Below are positions 26,254 to 38,143 of a stretch of 64,000 nt of DNA, in pieces. Within the stretch, counting starts at the first letter, position 1. Every line of letters begins with the position of its first letter. The notes under the pieces were generated by a model that did not search any database, was not told the DNA's origin, and saw only the letters and a list, made by a program, of their open reading frames with translations. Made by a program: the position numbers and the translations under genes. The stretch is from Penicillus capitatus (lineage: Eukaryota > Chlorophyta), in the NCBI GenBank assembly GCA_965649825.1, contig OZ287715.1:1-64000 (forward strand). Direction: 5' to 3'.

Positions 26254-27120
26254 TTAGTGTACAGTCGCACTCCTGATCTTCTTAAAAAGGAGTTGTAAAA
26301 GCAAGCAATCTAAAAAAAGGGTGACAAGTCCAGCCATCACTCCAGTCACTTGCGCCGCCAGCAATCCACCCGCGGAAAGCTTGGCGACGACTCCGGCTGC
26401 AAGTCCCACCGCGAGCGCCACAAAGAGTCCAGTCACGATTCTCGCGCAAAGGGGAACAGCTCGCGGCCAGACTTCAAGGCGTCGACCGACCCATCTGGCA
26501 TAAAAAATTGCGAAGAAGGAGACCGAACCGGCCGACACCATGATTTCTAGCAAAGAAACACCTGCTTTCCGTCGGCTTGGATGTGACAGACCTTGACACG
26601 ACTCTGTGGACATTAAGTGCCTTTCGCATGCTTTCTGTGTGCCAGATCGCTGCAGCTGGGAATCCAGACTTTTTTGCGGAACACGGATCTTCAAGGAAGT
26701 GTGTCTAGATTTGGCATGCAAACTGTCAGCCACGGCTAATCTCCAACCAGAAGAGTGTAACGCACTGCTCATTTGCGGAGAGCAGCAAGAAGATGAGGGA
26801 GCTGTCGAAGAAGTCTGTCGCATGCGCATGCCTCACAGCAAAGACTCAGATCGCGGAGTCATCGTCGGCGAAAAAAAGGCAGATAATCAGAACAATGCCC
26901 TGTGCTTTGCATCCGGGAAGCTCTTGTCCAGAAGACAGTGTGCGAGAAGCTCTTCTACAGTGTTGTATCTCGCACAGATCGATGGCCGGGCAGAGATTCA
27001 CTCCGGGGCACAGATCGAAGCCGCCGCGTCCAGAAGGTGTTCGAATGAAGGTTTTGTGCGGTGCGTTGGAGTGTCCATCTCTGATTCGCCGCCTCGAAGG
27101 TGGACGTCCTCGGTTGTCAT
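26254..27120 (-). CDS. Candidate small membrane protein (low confidence)
   Basis: The last exon on the minus strand encodes three hydrophobic segments: VSLLEIMVSAGSVSFFAIFY, a stretch around IVTGLFVALAVGLAAGVVA, and one around GVMAGLVTLFLDCLLLQLL. It ends in KKIRSATVH and TAA. Upstream, MTTEDVHLRGGESEMD (27120) and, across a possible 33-nt intron, YNTVEELLAHCLLDKSFPDA look coding, as does DFFDSSLIFLLLSANEQ. The exon joins are not proven. Long open frames on the opposite strand (26606-27527) compete for the same DNA. I do not recognise the family. Confidence 0.35.
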
Positions 27121-27656
27121 CGTGGAAAGAGAATACCAAAATGCGACAGTTCTTAAAATCTCGTTCATTCTGTACAATGAGAACAGTGCTTATGCCTGTC
27201 AAAATGATTTCAATATGGATCGATCGCACCCGAGAACAATCCACGAACTCCGGCCAACGGATCGCAAAAGGAACACCAGATGTTGCAAAGTGCACAAGAA
27301 CTGCTCTCCTGACTAAGGGTATCTTTTTCATGCCTCATGCATTGCGACGCATATCCTTACAGGCCATCCAATGGCATCGGATTTGTCGCAGAAAGGGACA
27401 GAAGAAGATGTGTACGTCTGCCAGCAAGTATGATGATGTACTCATGCTTCTCGTTAACGTAGTGATGAAGAGAGAAATCGACGTTTGGATAACAAAACTG
27501 ACGGTTGGTTGTTCATGTGACGATTGAAACAGAAGTTAAACCAACTCTTCCTCAGAATTCCAAGACAACCCGTCTTCATGATGATGTGCCCAACAGAACT
27601 CCAAAATGTTATAATGCCTGATCGCTTATGCGTGTAGGAAGGAAGGATCCTTGCTT

Positions 27657-29536
27657 CTAGATATCAACAGCGGCACATCTGGTTCTTGTCGATGCCATTC
27701 CACAATCTTTGTCGGCTTTCTCCAAATCGTCAAGAGCTTCGTCTGACTCGGATAAGGCAAAAGACACGTAGTGATGCAAGCTGGCCATACATGTGTCTAG
27801 AATTCAAGACGTCATCGCTCGAACGACGGAAGGATGCGATACGTACCGACACTCTCCACATACATACAAGCATCGCTTGCTTCGCACTCGTCGCCGTCTT
27901 CGACGTCGAGACATCCAGAATCGAGGTCAATCGTTAAGAACTTGCAGACGTCATCTTCGGTGTCTCCCACAATACGGCGAATCTCTTTCTGCGACCATTT
28001 CATCGAAACATAGCAGTCTTCGTCGGCGTAGTCCCACTGGCAGTGATCGTGTTCTGAAAGCGAGGCTGAGTTACTCTGAGGCGGAGTGAAGGAGGTTACC
28101 ATGACACGTGTCTTCACTTCGACTAAGTCTGCAGTCGATTCCCAGCAAATACAAGTCTCTGGCATCTTCATCTTCTATTTCTTTTGCAAACTCCTGAAAA
28201 ACAACGGTCAGCAATAAGAAAGCACAAAGAGGGCAGCTTTACCTCTTCTGCCTTCAGCAGAAGACGACCATTGGTTTCTTCCGAGAGACTGCATCCATCT
28301 GTGATGTTGTACGTACAAGAGGGATCTATCGTGCACTCGCCAGCATCCTGCATGTTGCACGAAATCCACTGAAGCATATGCGGTGTCAGAGCTTCCACAT
28401 AATTGCACATCTGCTCTCAAAAGAAGACTGTTTGTGTCCACAGGGGAATCACATGTACGAACCAGTTCCTCGTAATCCGCGGGACAGTAGAGCGATGGTG
28501 CGTCCCAATCTGCGATGTCTTTAGTAGAGAGGATATCGCCACGATTTATTGCGTCTCTGACGCCATCCATCAATTCTATAAACCGGCTCTCGGACAGCTA
28601 AACAAAGAGCTCAAGAACTTCAGGTGTTTGTCTAATTCCTTCATACCTCGTCAACTTTTTCTGGCCAGCGGTTCTTGCTGTCTATGTCATGGAAGTAGTA
28701 CCAATGGTCAAAGGTGCATGTATTTCCCCTCCTAAGCCTCTTTCTCAATAAAACGCAGGTTTCAGAAAAGGCCTACCAGGCACACATCTTTTCTCTTTTG
28801 CAACGAGGCTCTGTGTGCAGTGATCTGCATTCGTTTGACCAGACACCGATCTCAAGTAAGTGACGAGCATCTTCCCCACATTTCCTCGTTCCGATAAGGT
28901 CTTCGTGGTCTTCTATCGTGTAAGTACATGTCCCAGTCGGCAACCTGGATAAGCACGTCTGCCGGTGCCGGGCAACATCTTAATAGATGACGTACCACAG
29001 ACAGTCGAGGTCCTCACATGTTTTCTTGTCCAGAGCCGTCCAACACGACTGTACGACAATCTCGGTTCGTCGAGTTCAGGAGACAAGGCGCTCTTACGAT
29101 TTCTTTGTGCACGAAGATGGAGACAGGATTGTTTACGTCCTCCAGCAAGTCAACGTAAGCAGCAAGACTGACGCGACACACATAGTCACGGTCATCCCAG
29201 AAACAGTCGCCGTCGAGGGTCTGTTTCAAATCTCGGTGACGGGGAGAGAGCCCTTCTACGCTCGACTACAGAACAAAGCCGCAAATCATAAGCGCGCTGT
29301 GTTTCATATCATCGCTGTTGCGCACTGAAATGCTAAGACATTCCGCGACGGTCGGGAGGTTTGTCTACCTTCCCACGGAGATTGTCCCCACGAAAGACGT
29401 TGGCGGGTTGAAGCGCCGAAAGATGCTCGCTCAGTGCCGATTTGAACTGTTCGGCGTCGAGCTTCGACTCGAGACTGAACACAGAAGCGGCGCAAAGCAG
29501 CAAGACGTAGCAGATGCAAATTCTCGCGGACTGCAT
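27657..29536 (-). CDS. Secreted cysteine-rich CRW-family protein, copy E
   Basis: Signal peptide MQSARICICYVLLLCAASVF (an in-frame ATG lies 24 bp upstream). The exons follow the family order: DLKQTLDGDCFWDDRDYVC near 29220, CEDLDCLWYVIY near 29010, a CTxxIEDxEDL segment near 28910, CTFDHWYYFHDIDSKN near 28700, TKDIADWDAPSLYCPADY near 28530, CNYVEALTPHMLQWISC near 28400, DDVCKFLTIDLDSGCLDV near 27940 and a terminal DKDCGMASTRTRCAAVDI with TAG. It matches copy B most closely, cysteine for cysteine. It is divergently arranged with copy F, whose start lies 660 bp away on the other strand. Function unknown; an extracellular location is inferred from the signal peptide and cysteine content. Confidence 0.76.
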
Positions 29537-30195
29537 GGCGAAGAGTTTGTGCTCGGCCAAAACTCAAAGTGTATAGCCATCGCTGGAATAAGCGGTATAA
29601 ATAGGGCCTAGACAGAATAGGACCTTCCTCTGAACGCCAAACTTCACATTCCGCTCATTGTGAAGTTCGATTACCGGCAATTGCCTCACTTGAGAAATCC
29701 TATTGCCGTACTTGCGTCCAGGAAGCTGTGCGCCGCGGACATACGTGTCCCTTTTCTGCCAATCGGTTTCTTTGTTGGTCGACGCTGTGTCTTTGCCGCA
29801 TTTCTAGAAAAACGCGCCGTGCGTCTGACGACGGCGTTCGTTCTTTACGACCGCCGCATTCGTCTTCGCCGTCTGACTGTGGCGCAGACTGAACGACTTC
29901 CCTCAAAGCGAATGCGCATCGAGGCGGCCTTCGAGGGGTATAGCTATGAAAAGGATGAGCTCTCTGCGACGCCGGCGACGTTGAGGAGACTCACCGTCGA
30001 GATACTTCGTTGAGAATTCGGTTCCCCGACACGGGAGTACTGACCGGGACTTGTTTACTGTACGGTTTAAGGCTAGCTAACCTCCTTATCCTGATAGTGA
30101 ATACACTGCGATTTTCGTTATCGCGACGGGTGTTCGGATATAACTGTTGCAAGGCGGTCGCTCATTCACAGCGTCTTTTCTACGAAAGCAACGGG

Positions 30196-32434
30196 ATGAA
30201 GCATATTGGCCTATGGGCCCTTCTTACCCTGCAATGCGTTTTCGCCGCCAGCAGCTTTGACGTTTCGCCCAGTGCGCGACGGCTGCTTACCTCATTCCAG
30301 AATGCTTATCGTTTTCCGCAGTCAGAGGACGGATTTCTTGAGCATGTGCCTCAAGACAAGGTAGACTGCCACTGGCGACAACTGGCGATGTCTTTGGGCC
30401 AAATACCGAGAACACCACATCGACAGATAAAGTGTGCTTGCTGCTTGACAGAACCGTCGGACGTGGCAAAGAAGTCTGAAGCAAACAGAAGAGGAAGTGT
30501 GTTCTTGGAGAGCCGACGACGAAATCTGCGAATTCCGCCTACTGGCCGCCGAGCATTTTCTTAAAGCCACTGACAACGTCGTCGCCGACTTCGTAAAGCG
30601 CAAAATTGTAAAGCCGCGCAGAACATTGCCGCCGTTCCTGAGCCCTGACGTGTTCTCTAGGAATGCGCAGCAATCGACGACGGAGATTCGTGTGCCGATT
30701 CGGGTTGCGAATGGTTCATTATTCCTTCCTTCTCCATGCAATGGACTCATTGAAGCATCTAGGCATAATGGTTTCTGTTATCAAGAGCACGAGGCTTATC
30801 GCAAATTCCACTCGGCCGATTGCATGAAGGACATAAACGATCTGGTAAATGTGCGTGCAGGCGAACTGGAATGCTCTCGAATAACAACGGAATTCGAATG
30901 CCGAGCTGCAGATCGATGCTCCTGGTAAAAACCGGATGCCAACGTGCTGTTCTGGATGATAACGGTATATAGGTTCGAAGAAAATTGCGATTTCGATCGA
31001 TGGCTATATTATTATGGTCTGCGATCTAACGGCAGTTTTCCGGAGGGAAGCGAAGAGGTACGTACCCCTTCGCTGCCTTTTCCTTGCCTCTTTTGATCTC
31101 TTTGCTAGCTCTTTGGTAATAGAACCTTGCAAATCAATGTTGCTGTTGCAAATGCCGGCCTGAATTTCGAGATTACAGCTTGGTCTGATCTGCTTGATTG
31201 GGATCCGCCGCCGCTTGACTGTCCTCCTTCGCAACAACAAGTGGTCTGTGCTTTCTGTCCTGTGCTCTTTTGCCGAAACTCAGCGGTCACGTGACGTAGG
31301 TCTGTGATTACATAGAAGCCCTAAGTTCTCCTATCGTTCATTCATTGTACTGTTCACACGAGTACAACTCAGATTTCGAAATGTCGGACTGTGACAACGA
31401 CGAATACTGCACGGCAAATCTGGACAGTGCAGAGCCTGAATGTCAAGTCTCGTTTGATAACGTCCGACCAGCATTTTCCAAAGCACAGAAAGTAAGCACT
31501 TCTCTGTGATACACAAACAACCACGGGCACCTTCCTTTCATGCAAAGGTGTTTGCAGAAGCCATCGAAGATCCCGAAGCTAGAAAGTTCGAAATGAAGAC
31601 TGCTGAGTGCCTTGCATTTTCTAACGCAGATGACTGTGACGGTTCGATACGATTCATGCCTTCTCCGCCAAACGGTATCGTCGATTTGCTCAGGTCATGA
31701 TGGCTGCTTGTGGAGGGATACTGGAGCGATATGCATTGTTTCGCAGAAGTGGATCGATCATGAGATCTATGACATTGTCGGGAAAGACAAGGATCCCGTG
31801 TGTCAGTACTTCACATTGAGTGTCCGCTACGGATGTGCCGATATTGAGGATGAAGACGAATGCAAAGCGAATTTAAGATGCGTCTACAATGAAGATTTAG
31901 GTACAAGAGTCCATCTGTTATCGCATCCAGTCCATCGATCCGTGCGGTGTAGAGTTCTGCAATATTGGGACCAAAGGAGAGACAGAATTTGCACTCTCTT
32001 TGGCAGATGCTGAAGATGCATTCTTGGGTACAGTTGACGCATGCAAGGATGCCAAAACAGAAAAGGCATGCGCGGATGTCACTGCCTCTCCTGATGAATC
32101 TGGGGGCCTCAAAGAATCTGTCGTTTCGCCGGAGGCACAAGATGCGAACGACGCGGAAGCGTCATTCAGTGCGGAAGCGCCAGAATCGGAAGATGATGAC
32201 AAAGTCATAGACGTCTTCGATTACGATGTGAGCGACGACGACACTGTCGCCACTGTCAAATCTATGGAACCTTTGAAGCCTTCTTCAGAATCGAAGAATA
32301 AGACAATCGATCCTTCGCCTTCTCCGAAAAAGAATGAGCCGGTCGAGGCAGCAGATGATTCGGATGATGATCCGGACAAGATGCGAGCACGGGACTTTTC
32401 GTTTGGAGATTTCTTTACAGGAGGTGATCGTTAA
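30196..32434 (+). CDS. Secreted cysteine-rich CRW-family protein with acidic C-terminal extension, copy F
   Basis: Signal peptide MKHIGLWALLTLQCVFAASS. The family exons are present: CSWRADDEICEFRLLAAEH near 30500, RITTEFECRAADRCSW ending at a splice donor near 30927, CDFDRWLYYYGLRSNGSF near 30990, SDLLDWDPPPLDCPPSQQ near 31180, DPVCQYFTLSVRYGCADI near 31800, and ACKDAKTEKACADV near 32040. At that point paralogues stop within a few residues. Copy F instead continues for about 117 residues rich in Asp, Glu and Ser (for example SEDDDKVIDVFDYDVSDDD), ending FSFGDFFTGGDR. The tail probably arose by loss of the ancestral stop and could bind cations or basic partners; that is inference. Confidence 0.74.
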
Positions 32435-32889
32435 GAAAGACATGACAATTCATCGTTGAACAGAAATCTGCACTGACTAACTAGCGTATGCCTAAGTTAT
32501 CTTAACATCTGTTTGTCAAAATATTGATTATCTTTTCTTTCATTCCCCATTCGACGCCTTCGTTATGAAGCGTGTTGCCCGAATCACAGCGGACCATTGC
32601 TTAGCTGTTTGCATTCAAGCTGCTTCAATCGAATGATCCATTATGCTCAAGTGAGGCGCTTGGTCGAGTTCAGATCATCAGCCAAAAGGCCGCGCATTCG
32701 ATTCACCGAAAAAAATAGGTGCTGTTTTGGCGGAAAACGATGAAAGCAAGACAGCTTTCAAGATTCGCCTTAAGAACCGAACATAATCTGTAGTACGAGA
32801 CGTTACATTCGCTGAATGTGTCAATTGCGTTGCCATTTGTGTCTTTTTGATTTTTCTTTGCAAAAACCTTCGCTACTTTCTCTTAGTAA

Positions 32890-34688
32890 GTGTCGGCCGA
32901 GCCGATCCGTCCGCAAATCAAGACAGCAACGACGTTGTGTTCTCATCTTTCCGACGACGGAACAAGGATGAAGATTTCTGCGACGAAGAGCTCGACATGG
33001 ACACGATGGAATTTCTGCGCTTCGTCGAGGAAGACGCTGGACGAAAATCGACGACAAAGAGACAGGGCTTTTGGCATGCCTCGAAATAGCAGTCTTCGTC
33101 GACGACAGCGCATGAACAGTGGCATCAGCCTCCGAACGATGACCGACGTTGATGCTCCCGTCGAACAGGAGAAGACCGAAGCTGTGTTTAACTGGTTTAA
33201 GCACTGGTGGCCTGCCCAGTACACCTACAACCTCGATACCGACCGCCCAAACAGAATCGAACTGCTCGGCGAGTTCTTCGCTGTCTGGAAGAGCAAGAGT
33301 GGAGAGTGGATCGCCATGAAGGACATGTGCCCCCACAGAATGGCTCCACTCTCCGAAGGTACCACATCTCACACTTTGCTGTGAGGTGTGACTGATAGCT
33401 GCAGGGAGAGTTGAGGAAGACGGCACTCTGATGTGTTCCTACCACGGCTGGAGATTCAACGGTTGCGGCAAGTGTGTCAAGATCCCCCAAGCCGACGATG
33501 AGAGATCGCACGAGGCTGCCTGCAGCAATCCACGGTCTGCAGTCACGACATTTCCATGCAAGGTTAGGATTGGACTGCAAAGGTCCTTGAGGATCGTTTG
33601 TATTCTCTGCACAGGCTCATGGAAGTATCGTCTGGATCTGGCCGGATTCATCGAGTGGTGCGTTTGAGGAAGCAATGGCATCGTCGATTCCTCTACCAGA
33701 CAACATCGCTCAGTATTTCGAACGTGCCGTTTCAGAGGGTGACAGGACCGGATCCGTAAGAACACTTCCGTACGATTACGAGGTTCTTGGGGAGCACCTG
33801 CTGGACCCGTCACACCCTCCGTTCGCGCATCATGGTTCTGTTCCTGGTTTGACAAGGTCCAATGCAGGCGCAACAACAATGAAACCGGTGGCTCCTGTGA
33901 CACCAAATGCGATAGTGTCCGTCGAATTTACAAATGCTAATTTTGGGGCTCAACGCAGTCCTTTTCTGGAGTTCGTTAATCCAGCTTTGATCAAGTATAC
34001 TTACAAAAGTCAAGATCCCGCGAAGAGCAAATCATCAATTATGCTTACAATCGTGCCAGTCAGAAAGGGACAGTCTCGCGTATTCACCAGATTCCTTCCA
34101 GAAGGTGTCCTCACTGGCCATAACCCCGAGAAGTCAATAGCTCGGAGATTGAGACTCTTGGTGCCAGTGATATCCCATTTTGCTAACAACAACATTCTGG
34201 ATGGAGACACTCTCTTTCTGCATCTCCAAGGGCAGAACCTGAGAAAGGAGCGAAAGAATGGCTGGACGCCCGACACCTTCTTCACCCCGATGTCGGCAGA
34301 CTACATGATCCTCCGTTTCAGAAACTGGCTGAGAAAGGAAGGCGGTGGCGGTCCTTTCGGTCCGTCAGACATTCAAGAAACATCGCCGACCTCCAGAAGA
34401 CAGTTGTTGGATCGATACGAGTCGTGGACTCTGCTGACCAAGGACGCACAGAAGACGCTGGCATTCGTCAACAAGATGGCAGCCGTCTGCGACTTTGTCA
34501 GTCGCGCATCTCTTGTTGTCGTTGGAGCATGCTTGATTCGAGGCATGCACAACGGAATACTATACAGGTGGCAGACCCTTGCAGGACTTGTCGTCTCTGC
34601 ACTTTTTTTCTCGGTTGGACGCTATCTCCGAGAGAAGATAGTTCCTCGGTTCTATTTCGTGGACTACGTCCACGCAGACAAGAACTAG
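32890..34688 (+). CDS. PAO/Tic55-type Rieske mono-oxygenase of the plastid
   Basis: I infer three exons with introns at 33359-33404 (46 nt) and 33563-33614 (52 nt). The joined protein has the Rieske [2Fe-2S] motif CPHRMAPLSEG ... CSYHGW and the mononuclear iron site LLDPSHPPFAHHG. The C-terminal end has two hydrophobic helices (ASLVVVGACLIRGM and LAGLVVSALFFSVG), typical of the pheophorbide a oxygenase, Tic55 and PTC52 group of plastid membrane oxygenases. The substrate cannot be chosen from sequence; chlorophyll breakdown or protochlorophyllide oxidation are the family options. The N-terminal 85 residues are Ser/Thr/Arg-rich and resemble a transit peptide. No signal peptide is seen in this frame, but a missing 5' exon is possible, and ATGs at 33073 and nearby are alternative starts. 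Confidence 0.88.
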
Positions 34689-36309
34689 CTCTGTTATGAG
34701 AGCAGTAGTCATGATGCCTGATCGTGTCCCTTGGCACATCTAGCAGGCAGCCAATCATTCTTTCGAACGTTTCTTGAAGCGGTCGTTTTTTATTCATTGA
34801 TAATCTGCCTGTGCTTTGCTTTTTTGGATTTCTGTGTATGCAGTTGTCGAATAGCTGTATCTATTCGCAGGTTGATGAGTAGAGGATTGTCCGTTTTTCT
34901 TTGGCCTCTTCCCGAGCGAAGAATGGGACAGCTTCAAACAGAACGAACATGTGGGACCCCGAATGCCTGTCGATCTGTATCAGTGTTCAGATATACTACA
35001 TGTGTTCCATCTCCGATGTAGCGAAACTGAAGCTGTAATTCATATCGACTGACATACCTGATGGCTTCTCTCCACACTCATCTCCGTCAGTGCCGAGAGA
35101 GTCGAGAATCAGCAAGTGTTAAGCAGTCAGAAAGGCGCATCTGCAAAATTGCCTAAACGATTCTTGTGTCTTAACGTTTTTGCAGAAGAGTACAGCAGAA
35201 GAGTACAGCAGACCTGTGCTCGATTTATATGTAGATACGCAGAAATGCGAGTGTCTGAGTATTGTAGTGGGAAGTGTAACGCAGATGAGAGAAGCAAGAG
35301 ATTTGCTGCGATGTGCGTTAGAGACGCCTTCAAGAATTTTCTGTCCGATTCGTTGTCTGCCGTTATGTAGGATCAGCGTTTTCATCCGACGCTGCACTGA
35401 TTTCCTTATAGATCACTATCAGGTTTAAGACAGGCATGTGAGTCCAGCACAAAGCAAGGATCATCTTGCTAGAAATGCCTCTTTGTCCCAGACACCCCAA
35501 CCGAAACACGCATAGGGAATAGCTGAATTCTCTGATCGAGAACTTTGATGCTTTCCTGGATCATGTGTACCGACGATGCACGTTTTGTCAAATAAGAGTC
35601 CAGCGTCCGTTTGCGAGAATCTATCAAAGTGAACAATCTGTTCGAACAAGGAACGTCATCTTTCAGACAACACACATTCCCTAAGGTTGAACCCGTTTCA
35701 CTCGACGATTACCTTGAAAAGCATTTCGGAAGCCGACACTTCGACAGTGTGTACAGCAGGATGGGGAACGCGCTTTGGCCATGCTGTCTGTGACACACAC
35801 ACTCAGAACGTTTGGATCGTGTTACTCGTACCCTGCCAAGCACTGGATTAGCACATCGGACAGTCAGTGAACAGTTTGCGACAGACATTGGCCATTGTAT
35901 CCACTCCAGCAAAGGCAATAGATGCAGAACAGCTCCACCAGTTGACGGAGAGTTGTTATAAACCGTAAGAGCAGTTATCTCCATCACTTCCAGACATCTA
36001 CAACTTCGCGCTTGTTACGGTGGCAGAGGTATCACCCAATTGTTATCCTCCAGAGAAGACCGTCATTGCAGAATGACGAGCTGCCGAGAACACGAGGACG
36101 TCGCAGATCGACGTCGGATGTTCAATACTCCAGAAAAGTCGTCTGTAACCCCAACCAGTTAATGGCCGCTTGCTATTTTCATGCGATTCTCATCACGGCA
36201 GCCATTTTAAAACGTCCTTCACGAGTGGATCTTGTGTTCGTCTCTCTTACCGAACGAACTGTCATTTTCGCAGTCGTTTAGCGTCTTGCCGCGTCACACG
36301 GTGACAAAT
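34689..36309. other. Stretch without a confident gene
   Basis: Only short open frames occur. One at 35611-35793 (+) contains SLDDYLEKHFGSRHF and could be a gene fragment, but I find no continuation. A small tandem duplication (AGAAGAGTACAGC repeated) lies near 35185. The region directly upstream of 36310 probably holds the promoter of the protease-like gene. Confidence 0.4.
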
Positions 36310-37339
36310 ATGAAACATGCAGTTCTCCACGCGTGTTTCTGGTTTCTTCTCCACGCAGCGCTGCCACTAAATGGCATGCACGGTGCCCAAAACAGCAATC
36401 TTCTTTCCGGGCAGCCGGATCCGTCTTTTCCTGTTAGAGTACCGTATACCGAGGACGACCAACGCATTCGTACAGCGGGACGCGACGGTAACTCTATCGT
36501 TCCCGCCATTCTCAGACGACCGACGACAGATGCTTTTGTGCAGAACGGAGAGGAACTCGTGAGAGGTGGGGTCACCGCTTCGCTCCCCACGCGGCGAGGC
36601 TGTGTCATTTCGTAGAGAAGGACGATTTCGGTATCCTGAATGGAGATGGTGAAGTATACGTCGAGGTACGGTTGTGCTTAAACGCCGAAGGAGAAGGCGT
36701 GGTTTCTACAGAGAGTCTATAAGGCACAGGAGAACAGGTTTCCTTACCTTTGCAGCCTCGGAAGCCACGGAAACGAAGGCCACGTTTGCGATGGCGTCCT
36801 CATCGACGAGAAGTGGGTCCTGACGGCACCGCATTGTCTATGGAATAAGAAAGGGACAGACATCGGCTATGACGCGCTCGTGCGCTGTGGAGTCCGAGAA
36901 AGCAATGCCAACAATGCAGGAATCGTAAGGACGATGCCATCGATTCGAGCGAAGCATACACACAATGTCTGCTGTGCTGCCGCAGTGGATGAATTCAAAG
37001 CGATCTTACTGGCCTCCTGAATGGGATGGGGATTTTAACCATGGCTTTGACGTTGGACTTCTACGTTTGGATAGGAAGGCTCCTCTGCCGAAGCCACAAA
37101 TCGACAACATGAACAGTGTATGGCATCATCGAGTCCTGTCACGGGAGAATTCTCCTGACCTCATGCCGAAGTTGGAAATCTATGAAACCCTAAACGTTTT
37201 CTCTGCCAAGTTGTCATCTCAGCTACGATCTCTTAAGTGTCACCCTTATGACTGCATTCTCCGAGAAAAAACCGTAAAGCTTTACATGTGTAACAAAACA
37301 GGGCCGCATATAGTTTACTCTTTCGTATCATTTCCCTGA
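36310..37339 (+). CDS. Trypsin-like secreted serine protease homologue, lacking the catalytic serine
   Basis: A signal peptide is present (MKHAVLHACFWFLLHAALPL). After two short introns the chymotrypsin-fold N-terminal half appears: RFPYLCSLGSHG, then DEKWVLTAPHCLW with the catalytic histidine (A-P-H-C instead of the usual A-A-H-C), then, after another intron, HGFDVGLLRLDRKAPLP with the catalytic aspartate. The reading frame stops about 85 codons later without a GDSGGP box, and none follows nearby. The chymotrypsin domain is therefore incomplete. It may be a non-catalytic homologue, a decayed gene, or a gene whose 3' exons I could not join. It lies among the secreted cysteine-rich genes and shares their secreted nature. 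Confidence 0.6.
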
Positions 37340-37935
37340 CGATGTCGAATTCTTTTGAGCAAAGATCTGCCGAACGGATCTGAGTAAAGCGGAAGTCAGA
37401 AAACAGCGCATCTGTACAGTGCGGCGTGACCTGCAAGTGTTTCGGATGTTTTGTTGCAGTTCTTCGGGGAATCGTGCAAGGATATTGTTCCACGCCGTTT
37501 CCAACGGAGACGGTCGACGTGTCTCTAACTGCTTGGCGAAGTACGCGTCTTGAACCTGACGCCCCTCGATAGGCCGGGCCTTTTTCTTTTTCTTGTATCT
37601 TTCATCTCCTGTGTACTTCCGCACAGCGGTCACCGATTTTGGTTGCGATTTCATCGTTTCTCTGACCTTCACACGTCACATCTTCAATACCTACCTGTCT
37701 TTATCGGCAACGAAGACACGTACGTATTCTTCCGTCGTGGATTTCTTCTAGCGGACAGAATTCTGTTCAAGCGACAACAAGAAAGAGACAAGTCTACAAT
37801 GAAAACGCACTCCCTAAATGATAATTTGCTTTGGCGACTTCGGGAATGAAGCTCTGCGGTGGCTTGAATGAAATTGATCGGATGAACGAAGAGCTTTGCG
37901 CGTTTAGATCTTAATGCTCTTCGGAGAAAAGGCAA
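37328..37935 (-). CDS. Small basic protein candidate
   Basis: Two exons are suggested. The first starts MPFLRRALRSKRAKLF; the second contains VRETMKSQPKSV, RKYTGDERYKKKKKARPIEG and SPLETAWNNILARFPEELQQ. The gap between them contains GATGTGAC (minus strand of 37675-37682), the branch-site-like word common in this window, which supports an intron there. The product is very basic and could be nuclear, nucleolar or ribosome-associated. I recognise no family. Its 3' end meets the end of the protease-like gene on the opposite strand, with about 12 bp of overlap as annotated. Confidence 0.4.
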
Positions 37936-38143
37936 GTCGCCTAAGAAAACGCATTATGGCTAAAGAAACTAGTATCTCCCTCAAATGCATCGGTTACAGC
38001 ATTTGTGATCGAATCTACGTCAATTGCACTCTCCAAACGAGTTGCTGCAAATGGATCGATTAAAAAACAAGGCGTTTCAATACACCACTCGCTCATTTGA
38101 TCATGTCGCGTCAGATATTTCCAAGTGTCCTTCTCTTATTCTC

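Noticed and set aside
26606-27527. Plus-strand open frames of 236 and 244 codons as separate genes
   Set aside because: Two overlapping frames cannot both be typical genes, and neither shows a domain. The minus-strand candidate with membrane helices was preferred at low confidence, and the conflict is recorded as a finding.
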